From Rhodoplanes sp. (GTDB taxonomy: Bacteria > Pseudomonadota > Alphaproteobacteria > Rhizobiales > Xanthobacteraceae): a stretch of DNA of 64,000 nt. Location: contig NZ_JACAAX010000010.1 of the NCBI RefSeq assembly GCF_013377085.1, forward strand, positions 1 to 64,000, read 5' to 3'. Shown here one piece after another: positions 39,499 to 48,564 of the stretch; position 1 is the stretch's first letter; each line of letters begins with the position of its first letter. Made by a program: the position numbers and the translations under genes. The notes beneath the pieces were generated by a model that was not told the DNA's origin, ran no database searches, and saw only the letters and a list, made by a program, of their open reading frames with translations.

Positions 39499-40077
39499 CT
39501 ATCCGTGCCCCGCCGCCGGCGCGCGCCCGGCCAGCACCAGGACGGCGCGGAAAAGCTGGGCGAGGCCCTGAAGAAACATCAGCACGGCGAAGGCCGGGAT
39601 CAGGCTTTTGAGCAGGAACACCAGCGGCAGGCCGCTCGCCTCGCGCGAGCGTTCGAGGATCGCCCAGGAGCGCCCCACATAGGGCCAGGACAGCCACAGA
39701 AGCACGCCGGCGAAGGGGAGGAGGAACATCACCGTGCCGAGCGCATCGACGATCGCTATTTTGCGCGGCGCCGCGTCGGCGTAGAAAAGGTCGACCCGCA
39801 CATGTCCGCCGCGTGAAAGCGTGCCGGCGGCGGCCAGCATGAACAGGGCGGCGTGGGCGTAGACGGCGGTCTCCTGCAGCCACAGCGAGCCGGCGCCGAG
39901 CGCGTAGCGGCAGAGCACCACGGCGAGCTGCACCAGGACGACCACCAGCGCCCCCCAGGCCGCGACGCGGAACACCGCCCCGGTGAGGCGGTCGATCCCG
40001 TCCGCCACGGCGGCGAGCCGCGCCAGACGGGCGCGCGGCGGGAGCATCTCGGGGCGGGGGGCGGCAGGGGCGGACAT
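39499..40077 (-). CDS. dctQ: TRAP transporter small permease (DctQ type)
   Basis: A 192-residue membrane protein with four transmembrane helices (about 34-54, 68-87, 109-131, 151-176). Family features are the helix-2 segment [14 protein letters not shown], where the WxxE element is conserved, and [10 protein letters not shown] after helix 2. It forms the membrane domain with DctM, whose start lies 3 bases downstream. ATG at 40077 is preferred: residues upstream come from the palindromic repeat and read as non-protein. Confidence 0.9.
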   Translation of the reverse strand: MSAPAAPRPEMLPPRARLARLAAVADGIDRLTGAVFRVAAWGALVVVLVQLAVVLCRYALGAGSLWLQETAVYAHAALFMLAAAGTLSRGGHVRVDLFYADAAPRKIAIVDALGTVMFLLPFAGVLLWLSWPYVGRSWAILERSREASGLPLVFLLKSLIPAFAVLMFLQGLAQLFRAVLVLAGRAPAAGHG

Positions 40078-40149
40078 CGGCGCCTTATACGACGGCCGGG
40101 GCGGGGGAATAAGAACTGTCGTGCATTGCCGAATGGGCACAGCGTCGCG

Positions 40150-40267
40150 TCTCCCTCTCCCCGCGTGCGGGGAGAGGGTCGGGGTGAGGGGGCGCCTCGT
40201 GGACACGGAAACGCCCCCTCACCCGGATCGCTTCGCGATCCGACCTCTCCCCGCACGCGGGGAGAGG
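40150..40267. repeat. Extragenic palindromic repeat, family D copy 2
   Basis: Inverted repeat with CCCTCTCCCCGCGTGCGGGG and CCTCTCCCCGCACGCGGGG hairpins at either end, an inner GGTGAGGGGGCG / CGCCCCCTCACC pair, and GATCGCTTCGCGATC. It lies between divergent dctQ and the CobW gene. No promoter can be assigned inside it; TATATA lies between it and the CobW start. Confidence 0.75.
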
Positions 40268-40335
40268 TGACGAATTGCCCCGGGCTTTCCCCTCGCCCAC
40301 CCGCTCGCCTATATAGAGGCCGAACGGAGCCCTCC

Positions 40336-41415
40336 ATGACCGAAAAGATCCCCGTCACGGTCCTCACCGGCTATCTCGGTGCGGGCAAGACCACCCTCCT
40401 CAACCGCATCCTGTCGGAGCCACACGGCTACCGGTTCGCCGTCATCGTCAACGAGTTCGGCGAGATCGGCATCGACAACGACCTCGTCGTCTCGGCCGAC
40501 GAGGAGGTGTTCGAGATGAACAATGGCTGCCTGTGCTGCACGGTGCGGGGCGACCTCATCCGGATCATCGAAGGCTTGATGCGGCGGCGCGGCAAGTTCG
40601 ACGCCATCCTGGTGGAGACCACCGGGCTCGCCGACCCGGCGCCGGTAGCGCAGACCTTCTTCGTCGATGCCGATGTCGGGAAGGCCGCCAAGCTCGACGC
40701 CGTGGTGACGGTCGCCGACGCCAAATGGCTGCGCGACCGCCTGAAGGATGCCCCCGAGGCGAAGAACCAGATCGCCTTCGCCGACGTGATTCTGCTCAAC
40801 AAGACGGATCTGGTCAGCGCCGACGAGCTGCTGGACGTCGAGGGCCACATCCGCGCCATCAACCCCTACGCGACGCTGCACAGCACCGAGCGCTGCAGCA
40901 TTCCGATCGCCGAGGTCCTGGGACGCAACGCCTTCGATCTCGACCGCATCCTGGAGATCGAGCCCGCCTTCCTGGACAAGGACGACCACGACCACGACCA
41001 TGATCATGATCATGATCATGATCACCACCATCATGATCATGACCACGGGAACGGCCATGATCACGATCATCACCACCACGACGAGCCCCATGGCGGCGGC
41101 CTGAAGCACTATCACGACGAGCACATCCAGTCGGTGGCGATCAAGACGACACAACCGCTCGATCCCGACAAGTTCTTTCCCTGGATCCAGAAACTGGTCG
41201 CCGAGGAAGGCCCGAAGATCCTGCGCTGCAAGGGGATCCTGTCCTTCAAGGACGATCCCGACCGGTTCGTCTTCCAGGGCGTCCACATGATCCTGGACGG
41301 CGACCATCAGCGCGCCTGGCGCGACGACGAGACGCGCGACAGCCGGCTCGTCTTCATCGGCCGCGAGCTGCCCGAGCAGCTCATCCGCGACGGGTTTGCG
41401 ACGTGCCTGACATGA
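40336..41415 (+). CDS. CobW/COG0523-family metallochaperone GTPase with His-rich loop
   Basis: A 359-residue G3E GTPase. Walker A is [11 protein letters not shown], the metal-binding CxCC motif is [11 protein letters not shown], and the guanine-specificity motif is NKTDL. Between the G domain and the C-terminal CobW_C domain (about residues 216-253) is a stretch of alternating Asp and His, a likely metal-storage or sensing loop. Such proteins deliver zinc, cobalt or iron. Zinc is the most common guess for His-rich forms, but no Zur-like palindrome is visible upstream. A WD40 gene overlaps the stop by 4 bases. Confidence 0.9.
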   Translation: MTEKIPVTVLTGYLGAGKTTLLNRILSEPHGYRFAVIVNEFGEIGIDNDLVVSADEEVFEMNNGCLCCTVRGDLIRIIEGLMRRRGKFDAILVETTGLADPAPVAQTFFVDADVGKAAKLDAVVTVADAKWLRDRLKDAPEAKNQIAFADVILLNKTDLVSADELLDVEGHIRAINPYATLHSTERCSIPIAEVLGRNAFDLDRILEIEPAFLDKDDHDHDHDHDHDHDHHHHDHDHGNGHDHDHHHHDEPHGGGLKHYHDEHIQSVAIKTTQPLDPDKFFPWIQKLVAEEGPKILRCKGILSFKDDPDRFVFQGVHMILDGDHQRAWRDDETRDSRLVFIGRELPEQLIRDGFATCLT

Positions 41416-42428
41416 GCGACACCTCGGTCCCGTCCAACTCGCTGGTCGAGCGCACCCGCGCCATCGATGCGGGCGCTCCCGTGGTGGCGGTCGGCTTCGT
41501 CGGCCCGAAGGGACGCGACACCGCGGCCTTCGCGCTCGGCGAGGAGACGGTGCTGCTGGTCGGGGACGACGGCACCGAGCGGCACGTCGCCGTCCACGGC
41601 GGCGGCATCCTGTGCGCCATGAGCGACGGCGCGCGGCTGATCACCGGCGGCGACGACGGCCGCGTGATGGCGACGGCGCCGGACGGTACCGTCACCGAGA
41701 TCGCCGTCGACGCCAAGCGGCGCTGGATCGACAGGGTCGCGGCCGGGCGCGACGGCGTCGTCGCCTGGTCGGCCGGCAAGCAGGTGTTTGCCCGGACCAG
41801 CAAGGGCGAGGTGCGCGCGACCGAGGTCGGCTCGTCGGTCGGCGGGCTCGCCTTCGCGCCCAAGGGGCTCAGGCTCGCCATCGCCCACTACAACGGCGCC
41901 TCGCTGTGGTTCCCCAATGCGCAGACGCCGCCCGAGAGCCTGGAGTGGAAGGGCTCGCATATCGGCGTCAGCTTCAGCCCGGACGGCCGCTTCCTGGTCA
42001 CCTCCATGCAGGAGCCGGCCCTGCACGGCTGGCGGCTCGCCGACAGCAAGCACATGCGGATGATGGGCTACGCCGCCAAGGTGCGGGCGATGTCGTGGAC
42101 CGCGGATGGCCGCGAGCTCGCCACCTCGGGCGCCGACACGCTGGTGATCTGGCCGTTCCACGGCAAGGACGGCCCGATGGGCCAGCAGCCCCGCCTGCTC
42201 GCCCCGACCGCCAACCTGGTGGTGGCGGTGGCGTGCCATCCGGGCCAGCCGGTCGCCGCGGTCGGCTACGACAACGGCATGGTGCTCTTGGTGCGGCTCG
42301 AGGATGCGGCCGAGATCGTGGTGCGGCATCCGGGCGGCAGCGCCGTCTCGGCACTCGGCTGGAACGCGGCCGGCACCCGGCTCGGCTTCGGCACCGAGGA
42401 CGGCGCCGCCGGCCTGCTGGCACTTTAG
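41412..42428 (+). CDS. WD40-repeat beta-propeller protein
   Basis: A 338-residue protein predicted to fold into a seven-bladed propeller. Repeating units end near [70 protein letters not shown] and [21 protein letters not shown] at 41412 overlaps the CobW stop (ATGA), so expression is coupled. The pair is conserved in Rhizobiales, which suggests that the propeller is a partner or client of the metallochaperone; that is inference. There is no signal peptide. Confidence 0.88.
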   Translation: MSDTSVPSNSLVERTRAIDAGAPVVAVGFVGPKGRDTAAFALGEETVLLVGDDGTERHVAVHGGGILCAMSDGARLITGGDDGRVMATAPDGTVTEIAVDAKRRWIDRVAAGRDGVVAWSAGKQVFARTSKGEVRATEVGSSVGGLAFAPKGLRLAIAHYNGASLWFPNAQTPPESLEWKGSHIGVSFSPDGRFLVTSMQEPALHGWRLADSKHMRMMGYAAKVRAMSWTADGRELATSGADTLVIWPFHGKDGPMGQQPRLLAPTANLVVAVACHPGQPVAAVGYDNGMVLLVRLEDAAEIVVRHPGGSAVSALGWNAAGTRLGFGTEDGAAGLLAL

Positions 42429-42444
42429 TCCACGGAGCGTGGCG

Positions 42445-43239
42445 TCACGGCGCCGCCCCGGGTGGCGCCACCAGGGCGCTGACCAGGCCGAACCGATCGA
42501 AGACACGCCGCACCAGGCCGGAGGCCTTCGCCTCCTCGACGAAGGCGGCCACCAGGGCCCTGGCCCGTGGCCGCCCCTTCGGCACCGCCACGGCCGTCGT
42601 CGTCGTCAGGAAATACTCGTCGAGGATCCGCGATCCGGCGATCTCCGGGGCCATGCCCAGCAACGATTCGCGCCCCATCGCGATCGCGTCGGCATTGCCG
42701 CCGTGCATCATGGCGACGGCGTCGTCCGGCGAATCGACGGCGAGATGGGTGGCGCGCGGCGCGGCCCGCATCGAGGCCCGCAGGGTCGCGCTGTCGCGCA
42801 CCGCCGTGATGCGCACGCCGGGCGCGTCGGCGTCGGCCACGCATTTGATGCGCGATCCGACAGGCACCAGGTAGGTGCTCTGCAGGATGTGGTAGGCGCT
42901 GCCGAAGTCGACCAGGGCGCGGCGCTCCTCGTCGGCGGGCAGGAAGGCTACGTCCCAGCGGCCGCTCTCGGCCGTCATCTGGATCTCGCCGGTGCCGCGG
43001 AACGCCACCAGATCCAGCGGCAGGCCGGTCGCCGCGGCCAGCGCCTCGGCCAGCGCGACGGTGACGCCGCGCAACGGCCCGGTCGGATAGTCGCGGACCG
43101 CGTAGACGGCCGACGGCGTCAAGCTGATCGGGACGGCAACGCGCAGGCGCCTGGTCGGCGCCAGCTCCTCCAGGACGGCCGGGCTGATCGGGATGTCCTC
43201 GGCCGCTGCGCTCGTCACGATCCGGTCCGGCATGGGCAT
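42445..43239 (-). CDS. Family 3 extracellular solute-binding-like protein without signal peptide
   Basis: A 264-residue protein with the type 3 (amino-acid) periplasmic binding fold: TRRLRVAVPISLTPS, the GPLRGVTVALAEALA helix, DVAFLPADEERRALVDFG and the C-terminal FVEEAKASGLVRRVFDRFGL. Unusually, no signal sequence precedes it: the start at 43239 has a strong AAGGAGAG site, and the frame upstream adds only 13 non-hydrophobic residues. It may be cytoplasmic, exported by another route, or act as a regulator-like sensor. It converges with the WD40 gene. Confidence 0.8.
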   Translation of the reverse strand: MPMPDRIVTSAAAEDIPISPAVLEELAPTRRLRVAVPISLTPSAVYAVRDYPTGPLRGVTVALAEALAAATGLPLDLVAFRGTGEIQMTAESGRWDVAFLPADEERRALVDFGSAYHILQSTYLVPVGSRIKCVADADAPGVRITAVRDSATLRASMRAAPRATHLAVDSPDDAVAMMHGGNADAIAMGRESLLGMAPEIAGSRILDEYFLTTTTAVAVPKGRPRARALVAAFVEEAKASGLVRRVFDRFGLVSALVAPPGAAP

Positions 43240-43491
43240 GCGGCTCTCCTTGGGGCCGATCCCCAGGGCGCGAATCATCTCAGAAGAAATCGCTTTTCGC
43301 CATTGCTCTCGCGACTTACCCCCGGGACAATCGGCGCGGGAAGAACGCCGGACGGCACGCCTATGCGGGTCATCCTAGCCCGGCCGAGACGACGCGGCGC
43401 GCCGCCGCTCCCTTCTCGCGCAGGGCGGGCAGGCTGCTAGGATTGCAGCAGGCGCGCGCCGCGCTCCCGGACCGGCGTGGAAAGGATCAGC

Positions 43492-44475
43492 ATGCATGTG
43501 CTCGTGACCGGCGCCGCCGGCATGATCGGCCGCAAGCTCGCAGAACGACTCGGCCGCGAGGACGTGCTCGGCGGCGCCGCCATCACGGTGCTGACGCTCA
43601 CCGACGTGGTCGAGCCGCCGGTGCCGGCCGGCTTTTCCGGCTCGATCCGCCGGATCACCGCCGATCTCGCCGCTCCGGGCGTCGCCGCCAGCCTGATCTC
43701 GGCGCGACCGGACGTCGTGTTCCATGTCGCCGGTGTCGTCTCGGCCGAGGCGGAAACCGATTTCGACAAGGGCTATCGCAGCAATCTCGACGGCACCCGC
43801 GCCCTGCTCGATGCGATCCGGGCCGTCGACGGCGGCTATGCGCCGCGATTCGTCTTCACGTCGTCCTGCGCGGTGTTCGGCGCGCCGTTCCCCGAGACCA
43901 TCGGCGACGATTTCCATCTCACGCCGCTGACCTCCTACGGCACCCAGAAGGCGATGTGCGAGCTGCTGCTCGCCGACTACAGCCGGCGCGGCTTCCTCGA
44001 TGGCGTCGCCCTGCGGCTGCCGGCTGTCTGCGTGCGGCCGGGACCGCCCAACAAGGCCGCCTCGGGTTTCTTCTCGGCCATCATCCGCGAGCCGCTCGCC
44101 GGCCGCGAGGCGATCCTGCCGGTCGGCGACGACGTGCTGCACACCCATGCCAGCCCGCGCGCCACCGTCGGCTTTCTGATCCACGCCGCCGGCCTTTCGC
44201 GCGACACACTGGGACCGCGCATCGCCCTCACCATGCCGGGCGTGTGCTGCACGGTGGGCGAGCAGATCGAGGCGCTGCGACGGGTCGCCGGCGACGCCGC
44301 GGTGTCGCTGATCAGGCGCGCTCCCGATCCGCTGGTGGAACGAATCGTCGCCGGTTGGCCACACCGCTTCGATCCGGCGCGCGCCCGCGCGCTCGGCTTC
44401 GTCGCGGAGTCATCGTTCGACGAGATCGTGCGCATCCACATCGAGGACGATCTCGGCGGAACAATCCCGGCCTGA
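43492..44475 (+). CDS. denD: NAD-dependent epimerase/dehydratase family, D-erythronate dehydrogenase-like
   Basis: A 327-residue extended short-chain dehydrogenase. The NAD motif is VTGAAGMIGRKLAERLG, the active-site pair appears as FTSSCAVFG and SYGTQKAMCELL (YxxxK), and PAVCVRPGPPNKAASGFFS follows. Overall it matches DenD, which oxidises D-erythronate to 2-oxo-tetronate. AAAGGA precedes the ATG. The usual partners (OtnK kinase, OtnC aldolase, OtnI isomerase) are absent here, so the assigned substrate is tentative, while the family is sure. Confidence 0.8.
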   Translation: MHVLVTGAAGMIGRKLAERLGREDVLGGAAITVLTLTDVVEPPVPAGFSGSIRRITADLAAPGVAASLISARPDVVFHVAGVVSAEAETDFDKGYRSNLDGTRALLDAIRAVDGGYAPRFVFTSSCAVFGAPFPETIGDDFHLTPLTSYGTQKAMCELLLADYSRRGFLDGVALRLPAVCVRPGPPNKAASGFFSAIIREPLAGREAILPVGDDVLHTHASPRATVGFLIHAAGLSRDTLGPRIALTMPGVCCTVGEQIEALRRVAGDAAVSLIRRAPDPLVERIVAGWPHRFDPARARALGFVAESSFDEIVRIHIEDDLGGTIPA

Positions 44476-44505
44476 CGCGCCGCGATCGAGGCGGTAGACA
44501 GGCGC

Positions 44506-45279
44506 ATGCGCTTCGCCACCCCGCTGATCCCGGCCACCCTGCTGCGCCGCTACAAGCGTTTCCTCGCCGACGTGGCGCTCGCCGACGGCGCGGTGGTGAC
44601 CGCGCATGTCGCCAATCCGGGCAGCATGCTGGGGCTGGCCATGCCGGGCCTGCGGGTATGGCTGTCGCGCTCGAACAATCCGGCGCGGAAGCTCGCGCAT
44701 TCGTGGGAGCTGGTGGAGGTCGATATCGGCGCCGGGCCGGAGCTGGTCGGCGTCAACACGGCGCATCCGAATGCTCTGGCGGCCGAGGCGATCGCGGCCG
44801 ACGCCATTCCGGCGCTCGCCGGCTATGCCGGGCTGCGCCGCGAGGTGAGATACGGCACCCGCTCCCGGGTCGACCTGCTGCTCGAGGATTCGTCGCGGCC
44901 GCCCTGCTGGGTGGAGATCAAGAGCGTCACGCTGATGCGGCAGCCGGGACTGGCCGAGTTCCCGGACGCCGTCACGGCCCGCGGCGCCCGCCATCTCGAC
45001 GATCTCGCGGCCCAGGTGGCGGCGGAACACCGGGCCGTGATGCTGTTCCTGATCCAGATCGGCTCGGCCGCGCGGTTCTCGCTCGCCCGCGACATCGACC
45101 CGGCCTACGGCATCGCCTTCGATCGGGCCCGGGCCGCCGGGGTCGAGGTTTTGGCACACCGCTGTACGGTCACGCGCGAGGGGATTTTGGTCGGCGACCC
45201 CGTCCCCCTGGCGGAGCCGGGGGCAGCCGCGGCCGCCCCCGGCCAGAAAATCACCCGACCCGCCGGGCGAGCGGGATGA
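44506..45279 (+). CDS. sfsA: SfsA family protein (sugar fermentation stimulation homologue)
   Basis: A 257-residue protein. It shows the OB-like N-terminus [15 protein letters not shown] and [15 protein letters not shown], then [24 protein letters not shown] and [16 protein letters not shown], which form a nuclease-like core (D-ExK). SfsA was named for maltose fermentation in E. coli; it probably binds or cuts nucleic acid, but its activity is not settled. It lies 30 bases behind the DenD-like gene, and its 3' end overlaps a convergent small gene by 29 bases. Confidence 0.92.
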   Translation: MRFATPLIPATLLRRYKRFLADVALADGAVVTAHVANPGSMLGLAMPGLRVWLSRSNNPARKLAHSWELVEVDIGAGPELVGVNTAHPNALAAEAIAADAIPALAGYAGLRREVRYGTRSRVDLLLEDSSRPPCWVEIKSVTLMRQPGLAEFPDAVTARGARHLDDLAAQVAAEHRAVMLFLIQIGSAARFSLARDIDPAYGIAFDRARAAGVEVLAHRCTVTREGILVGDPVPLAEPGAAAAAPGQKITRPAGRAG

Positions 45280-45475
45280 CCAGATGGATCATCGCCAGCA
45301 CCATCGGCGGCACGACGACGGCCGTGAGGGCCGGCAGCGGCCACCCGGACGTCAGCGGCGTCACCAGGGCCAGCAGCAGGTTGATGGTCAGGTATGCCCC
45401 GATCATCGCGGTGGCGGCGAAGCGGATCGGGGCGCGGCGAACAGGGTTTTGGGTGGAGTTTTGGGCGGCGACCAT
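45251..45475 (-). CDS. Small two-helix membrane protein (DUF2798-like)
   Basis: A 74-residue protein with two hydrophobic helices (about 20-40 and 48-68): [19 protein letters not shown] and [18 protein letters not shown]. It resembles small DUF2798-type membrane proteins often controlled by a neighbouring TetR gene. AGGAGAG precedes the ATG well. It is divergent from a TetR regulator, and a promoter facing it overlaps the putative operator. Likely the regulated target. Function unknown. Confidence 0.75.
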   Translation of the reverse strand: MVAAQNSTQNPVRRAPIRFAATAMIGAYLTINLLLALVTPLTSGWPLPALTAVVVPPMVLAMIHLVIPLARRVG

Positions 45476-45495
45476 GAGGCTCTCCTGACGACCAT

Positions 45496-45567
45496 GAAAC
45501 GGATCGATACGGAACGACCCGTTTCGTTCATGGGCCTTGATCTATACGGACCGTTTCGTTAAGTCAA
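45496..45567. promoter_or_regulatory. Putative TetR operators and divergent promoter
   Basis: Two related elements lie between the divergent genes: GAAACGG...CCCGTTTC (45496-45524) and TACGGACCGTTTCGTT (45545-45560). On the minus strand TTGACT (45567-45562) and TATAGA (45546-45541), 15 bases apart, form a promoter for the small membrane gene; the second element fills its spacer and the first lies in its leader. Binding of the adjacent TetR protein would block transcription. Confidence 0.6.
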
Positions 45568-45624
45568 GAGGGCCGCGCGGCGCAGAATCGCATCAAAACC
45601 GGACGCCGCGCCGAGGAGCCTGCC

Positions 45625-46290
45625 ATGGACGAGCCGAGCAACGGCGATCTCCCCGGCCCCGGCCCTGCTTCGGCAGGATCGCCCGAGTGCGAGCACGCGG
45701 CGCGGCGCGCCTCGATCGGGGCCCGCCGCAACCCGGCGACCGAGGCCGCGATCCTGGAGGCGGCCCGCGGCCTCCTGGCCGAGAAGGGCTATGCCGGCTT
45801 CTCGATCGACGAGGTGGCGCGCCGCGCCGGCGCCGGCAAGCCGACCATCTATCGCTGGTGGCCGTCCAAGGCCGACCTGTTCATCGCCGTGTACGCGGCC
45901 GACAAGGCGGCCGCCATCGCGGTGCCGGACACCGGCGACCTCGCCGACGACCTCGTCGCCTACACGACCAATGTCTGGCGATTCTGGCGCGAGAGCGTGC
46001 CGGGAGCGGCGTTCCGGGCACTGATTGCCGAGGCCCAGGCGACTGGCTCCGCCCTCGAGGTGCTGCGCGAGAAATTCCTGCCGGCGCGCCTGTGCGACCT
46101 CGAGAGCCTGTTCACCCACGCCGCCGCGCGCGGCGAGATCGCGGCCGACGACGTCGAGGGCCTGCTGCGGCTCTATATCGGCTTCCACTGGTTCCAACTG
46201 CTGACCGGCCGCATCGACGAGGATCCGGCCCTGATCGCCCGCATGGTCGGTCTGATCGTACGGGCCGGCCGCAGCGGCCGGCCCGCCTGA
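45625..46290 (+). CDS. TetR/AcrR-family transcriptional regulator
   Basis: A 221-residue repressor. After a 35-residue variable lead-in, the TetR helix-turn-helix spans about residues 36-82 (NPATEAAILEAARGLLAEKGYAG to AGAGKPTIYRWWPSK). The C-terminal ligand domain (about 90-215) resembles TetR_C_11/16 types (LVAYTTNVWRFWRE, FRALIAEAQATG). It is divergent from a two-helix membrane protein with operator-like repeats between them, so autoregulation is likely. The inducer is unknown. Confidence 0.9.
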   Translation: MDEPSNGDLPGPGPASAGSPECEHAARRASIGARRNPATEAAILEAARGLLAEKGYAGFSIDEVARRAGAGKPTIYRWWPSKADLFIAVYAADKAAAIAVPDTGDLADDLVAYTTNVWRFWRESVPGAAFRALIAEAQATGSALEVLREKFLPARLCDLESLFTHAAARGEIAADDVEGLLRLYIGFHWFQLLTGRIDEDPALIARMVGLIVRAGRSGRPA

Positions 46291-46330
46291 CAAACGCGTC
46301 GGCAGGACCCAGACCCGCCCGCCGGGATGA

Positions 46331-46358
46331 TTGATTCGGGGCTCCAAACGCCTACATT
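46331..46358 (+). promoter_or_regulatory. Weak promoter candidate for map
   Basis: TTGATT and TACATT, 16 bases apart, end 30 bases before the map start codon. The -10 match is poor; offered only as the best candidate in this gap. Confidence 0.3.
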
Positions 46359-46388
46359 CGGAACATCATCGACGAGGCCTGATCATTC

Positions 46389-47222
46389 ATGACGTATATC
46401 GATGCGGCGGCCGCGCCGCTGCGCAAGAACGGACAGATCAAGATTTACGGACCGGACGCGTTCGCCGGCATGCGGCAGGCGGGCCAGCTCGTCGCCCGCT
46501 GCCTCGACATGCTGGTCCCCGAGGTGAAGCCCGGCGTTCCGACCGACCGCATCGACCGGCTGGTGTTCGAGTTCGCCATGGATCACGGCGCCTATCCGGC
46601 GACCCTGATGTATCGCGGCTATACGCGCTCGACCTGCACGTCGCTCAACCACGTGGTCTGCCACGGCATCCCCAACGACAAGCCGCTCAAGGAGGGTGAC
46701 ATCGTCAATGTCGACGTCACCCTGATCCTCGACGGCTGGCACGGCGATTCGAGCCGCATGTTCGGGGTCGGCGAGATTCCGCGCCGCGCCGAGCGGCTGA
46801 TCGACGTCACCTACGAGTCGATGAACCGCGGCATCGCGGTGATCAAGCCGGGCGCCACGGCGGGCGACATCGGCGCCGCCATCGAGGCCTTCGTCGAGCC
46901 CCAGAACATGAGCGTGGTTCGCGACTTCTGCGGCCACGGGCTGGGCCGCCTGTTCCACGACGAGCCCAACATCGTGCATGTCGGCCGGCGCGGCGAGGGC
47001 ATCGTGCTGCGGCCCGGCATGCTGTTCACGGTGGAGCCGATGATCAATCTCGGCCGCCCGCACGTGAAGGTGCTGTCCGACGGCTGGACCGCGGTGACCC
47101 GCGACCGCTCGCTGTCGGCGCAATTCGAGCACACGGTCGGCGTCACCGAGACGGGCGTCGAGGTGTTCACCTACTCGCCCCAAGGCCTCGACAAGCCGCC
47201 GGTGACCAGCGGCCGGCATTGA
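46389..47222 (+). CDS. map: Type I methionine aminopeptidase
   Basis: A 277-residue metalloprotease that removes the N-terminal Met from nascent proteins. All ligands are visible: His in NHVVCHGIP, Asp in NVDVT and HGDSSRMF, His in GHGLGRLFHDEPN, Glu in FTVEPMI and Glu in QFEHTVGVTE. Length and order fit the short bacterial type I enzyme with a modest N-terminal extension. It lies alone; a family A palindrome follows. Confidence 0.96.
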   Translation: MTYIDAAAAPLRKNGQIKIYGPDAFAGMRQAGQLVARCLDMLVPEVKPGVPTDRIDRLVFEFAMDHGAYPATLMYRGYTRSTCTSLNHVVCHGIPNDKPLKEGDIVNVDVTLILDGWHGDSSRMFGVGEIPRRAERLIDVTYESMNRGIAVIKPGATAGDIGAAIEAFVEPQNMSVVRDFCGHGLGRLFHDEPNIVHVGRRGEGIVLRPGMLFTVEPMINLGRPHVKVLSDGWTAVTRDRSLSAQFEHTVGVTETGVEVFTYSPQGLDKPPVTSGRH

Positions 47223-47255
47223 GGGCGGCGCTCACGTCACGCGTATGCTGACGCT

Positions 47256-47358
47256 GTCATTCCGGGGCGCTGCGAAGCAGCGAACCCGGAATCCAGCGAG
47301 ATATTCCGAGCATGTGGCTGGATTCCGGGTCCGGCGCGTTGCGCCGTCCCGGAATGAC
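47256..47358. repeat. Extragenic palindromic repeat, family A copy 3
   Basis: Inverted repeat with GTCATTCCGGGGCGC and GGCGCGTTGCGCCGTCCCGGAATGAC-type ends (arms interrupted) and inner CCCGGAATCCAGC / GGCTGGATTCCGGG. It most resembles copy 1 and separates convergent map and MFS genes. Confidence 0.8.
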
Positions 47359-47375
47359 CCGCGATCGAAGCAGCC

Positions 47376-48533
47376 TCACGCCGTCGCGTCGCGCCAGAAC
47401 GCCGCGACGACGGCGGCCATCAGGGCGATGATGGTCAGCACCATGCCGACCGTCGCGGGCCAGCCGCCGAGCGCCCAGGCGAGGCCCGGCAGCGAGGCGC
47501 CGGCGCTGCCGCCGACATAGAACACCGTCATGTAGAGACCGACGGCCGAGGAGCGCCCCTCCTTGGCCGTGGCCGTCACAGCACCGGTCGACACGCCCTG
47601 GCACATCATGCCGCAGGTGGCGCACAAGGTGAGGCCGATCAGGATGCTCCACACGGCCGGCGTGAGCAGCAGCGCCGCACCCACCGCCCAGCCGGCCAGC
47701 ACGCCGAGCACGAAGCGCCGCCGGCCGAACAGCGTGACGGCCCGGCCGATCGACGGCACGGTCGCCGAGCCGACCAGATAGGTCAGGAAGATGAGGCCCA
47801 GCATCGAGGGCGAGAAGAAATACGGCGCACCGGCGAGGTGGAAGTTCACATAGGTGAACACCGCCATGAAATTGAACAGCACGCCGAAGCCGACCGCGTA
47901 GATCGGAATCAGGCGCCGGTCGACGAGGTGACGGAGCATCTGCCGCAGCGAGGCGCCCAGGCCCTCGGAGCGCACGAAATGCCGCTCCTTGTCGAGTGCC
48001 AGACCGAACAGGAGCGCGCACGCGACGGTGATCACGGCCAGCGAGGCGATGGCCGGCCGCCAGCCGACCAGATCGGTCAGCAGGCCCGGGATCAGGCGGC
48101 CCGAGAAGCCGCCGAGGCTCGACCCCATCATGTAGATGCCGGCGACGCCGGCCACCTCTGCGGGCGGAAACTCGTCGCCCACATAGGCGAGCGCGGTGGC
48201 GAACACGGGCGGCAGCGCCAACCCCTGGATGAAGCGCCAGACGACGATCTGGTGCACGTCGGTGGCGAGCGCGACCATCACGGTCGGCAGCGCCACGGCC
48301 AGCATGGCGATGACGATCACCCGCTTGCGGCCGAGCATGTCGGTGACGACACCGGTGAACGGCGCCGAGATCGCGATCGAGAGGGTGCCGGCCGTCATCA
48401 CGGCGCTGATTTCGGCGGCCGTGACGCCGAATTCGTGCGCCAGCGCGGGCAGCAGCGCCTGCGGCGAGTAGAGATTGAGGAAGGCGCAATATCCCGCGAG
48501 GGCGATGCCGACGCGGCGGGAGTCGATGGTCAT
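47376..48533 (-). CDS. MFS transporter (YnfM-like)
   Basis: A 385-residue carrier with twelve predicted helices. The loop 2-3 motif is GVVTDMLGRKRVIV and the loop 8-9 counterpart is GRAVTLFGRRRFVLG. The N-terminus (GYCAFLNLYSPQALLPALA) matches the YnfM/arabinose-efflux branch. The start is taken at 48533, where a compact N-terminus leads straight into helix 1. It is probably a proton-driven exporter of an unknown compound. The neighbouring kinase-like gene ends upstream on the same strand. Confidence 0.88.
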   Translation of the reverse strand: MTIDSRRVGIALAGYCAFLNLYSPQALLPALAHEFGVTAAEISAVMTAGTLSIAISAPFTGVVTDMLGRKRVIVIAMLAVALPTVMVALATDVHQIVVWRFIQGLALPPVFATALAYVGDEFPPAEVAGVAGIYMMGSSLGGFSGRLIPGLLTDLVGWRPAIASLAVITVACALLFGLALDKERHFVRSEGLGASLRQMLRHLVDRRLIPIYAVGFGVLFNFMAVFTYVNFHLAGAPYFFSPSMLGLIFLTYLVGSATVPSIGRAVTLFGRRRFVLGVLAGWAVGAALLLTPAVWSILIGLTLCATCGMMCQGVSTGAVTATAKEGRSSAVGLYMTVFYVGGSAGASLPGLAWALGGWPATVGMVLTIIALMAAVVAAFWRDATA

Positions 48534-48564
48534 TCCGAGTTCGTTTCGTGATGGATCGTGCGGA

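Noticed and set aside
40999-41060. Tandem GATCAT units as a CRISPR or intergenic repeat
   Set aside because: The units lie in frame in the CobW gene and encode the Asp-His loop; there are no spacers.
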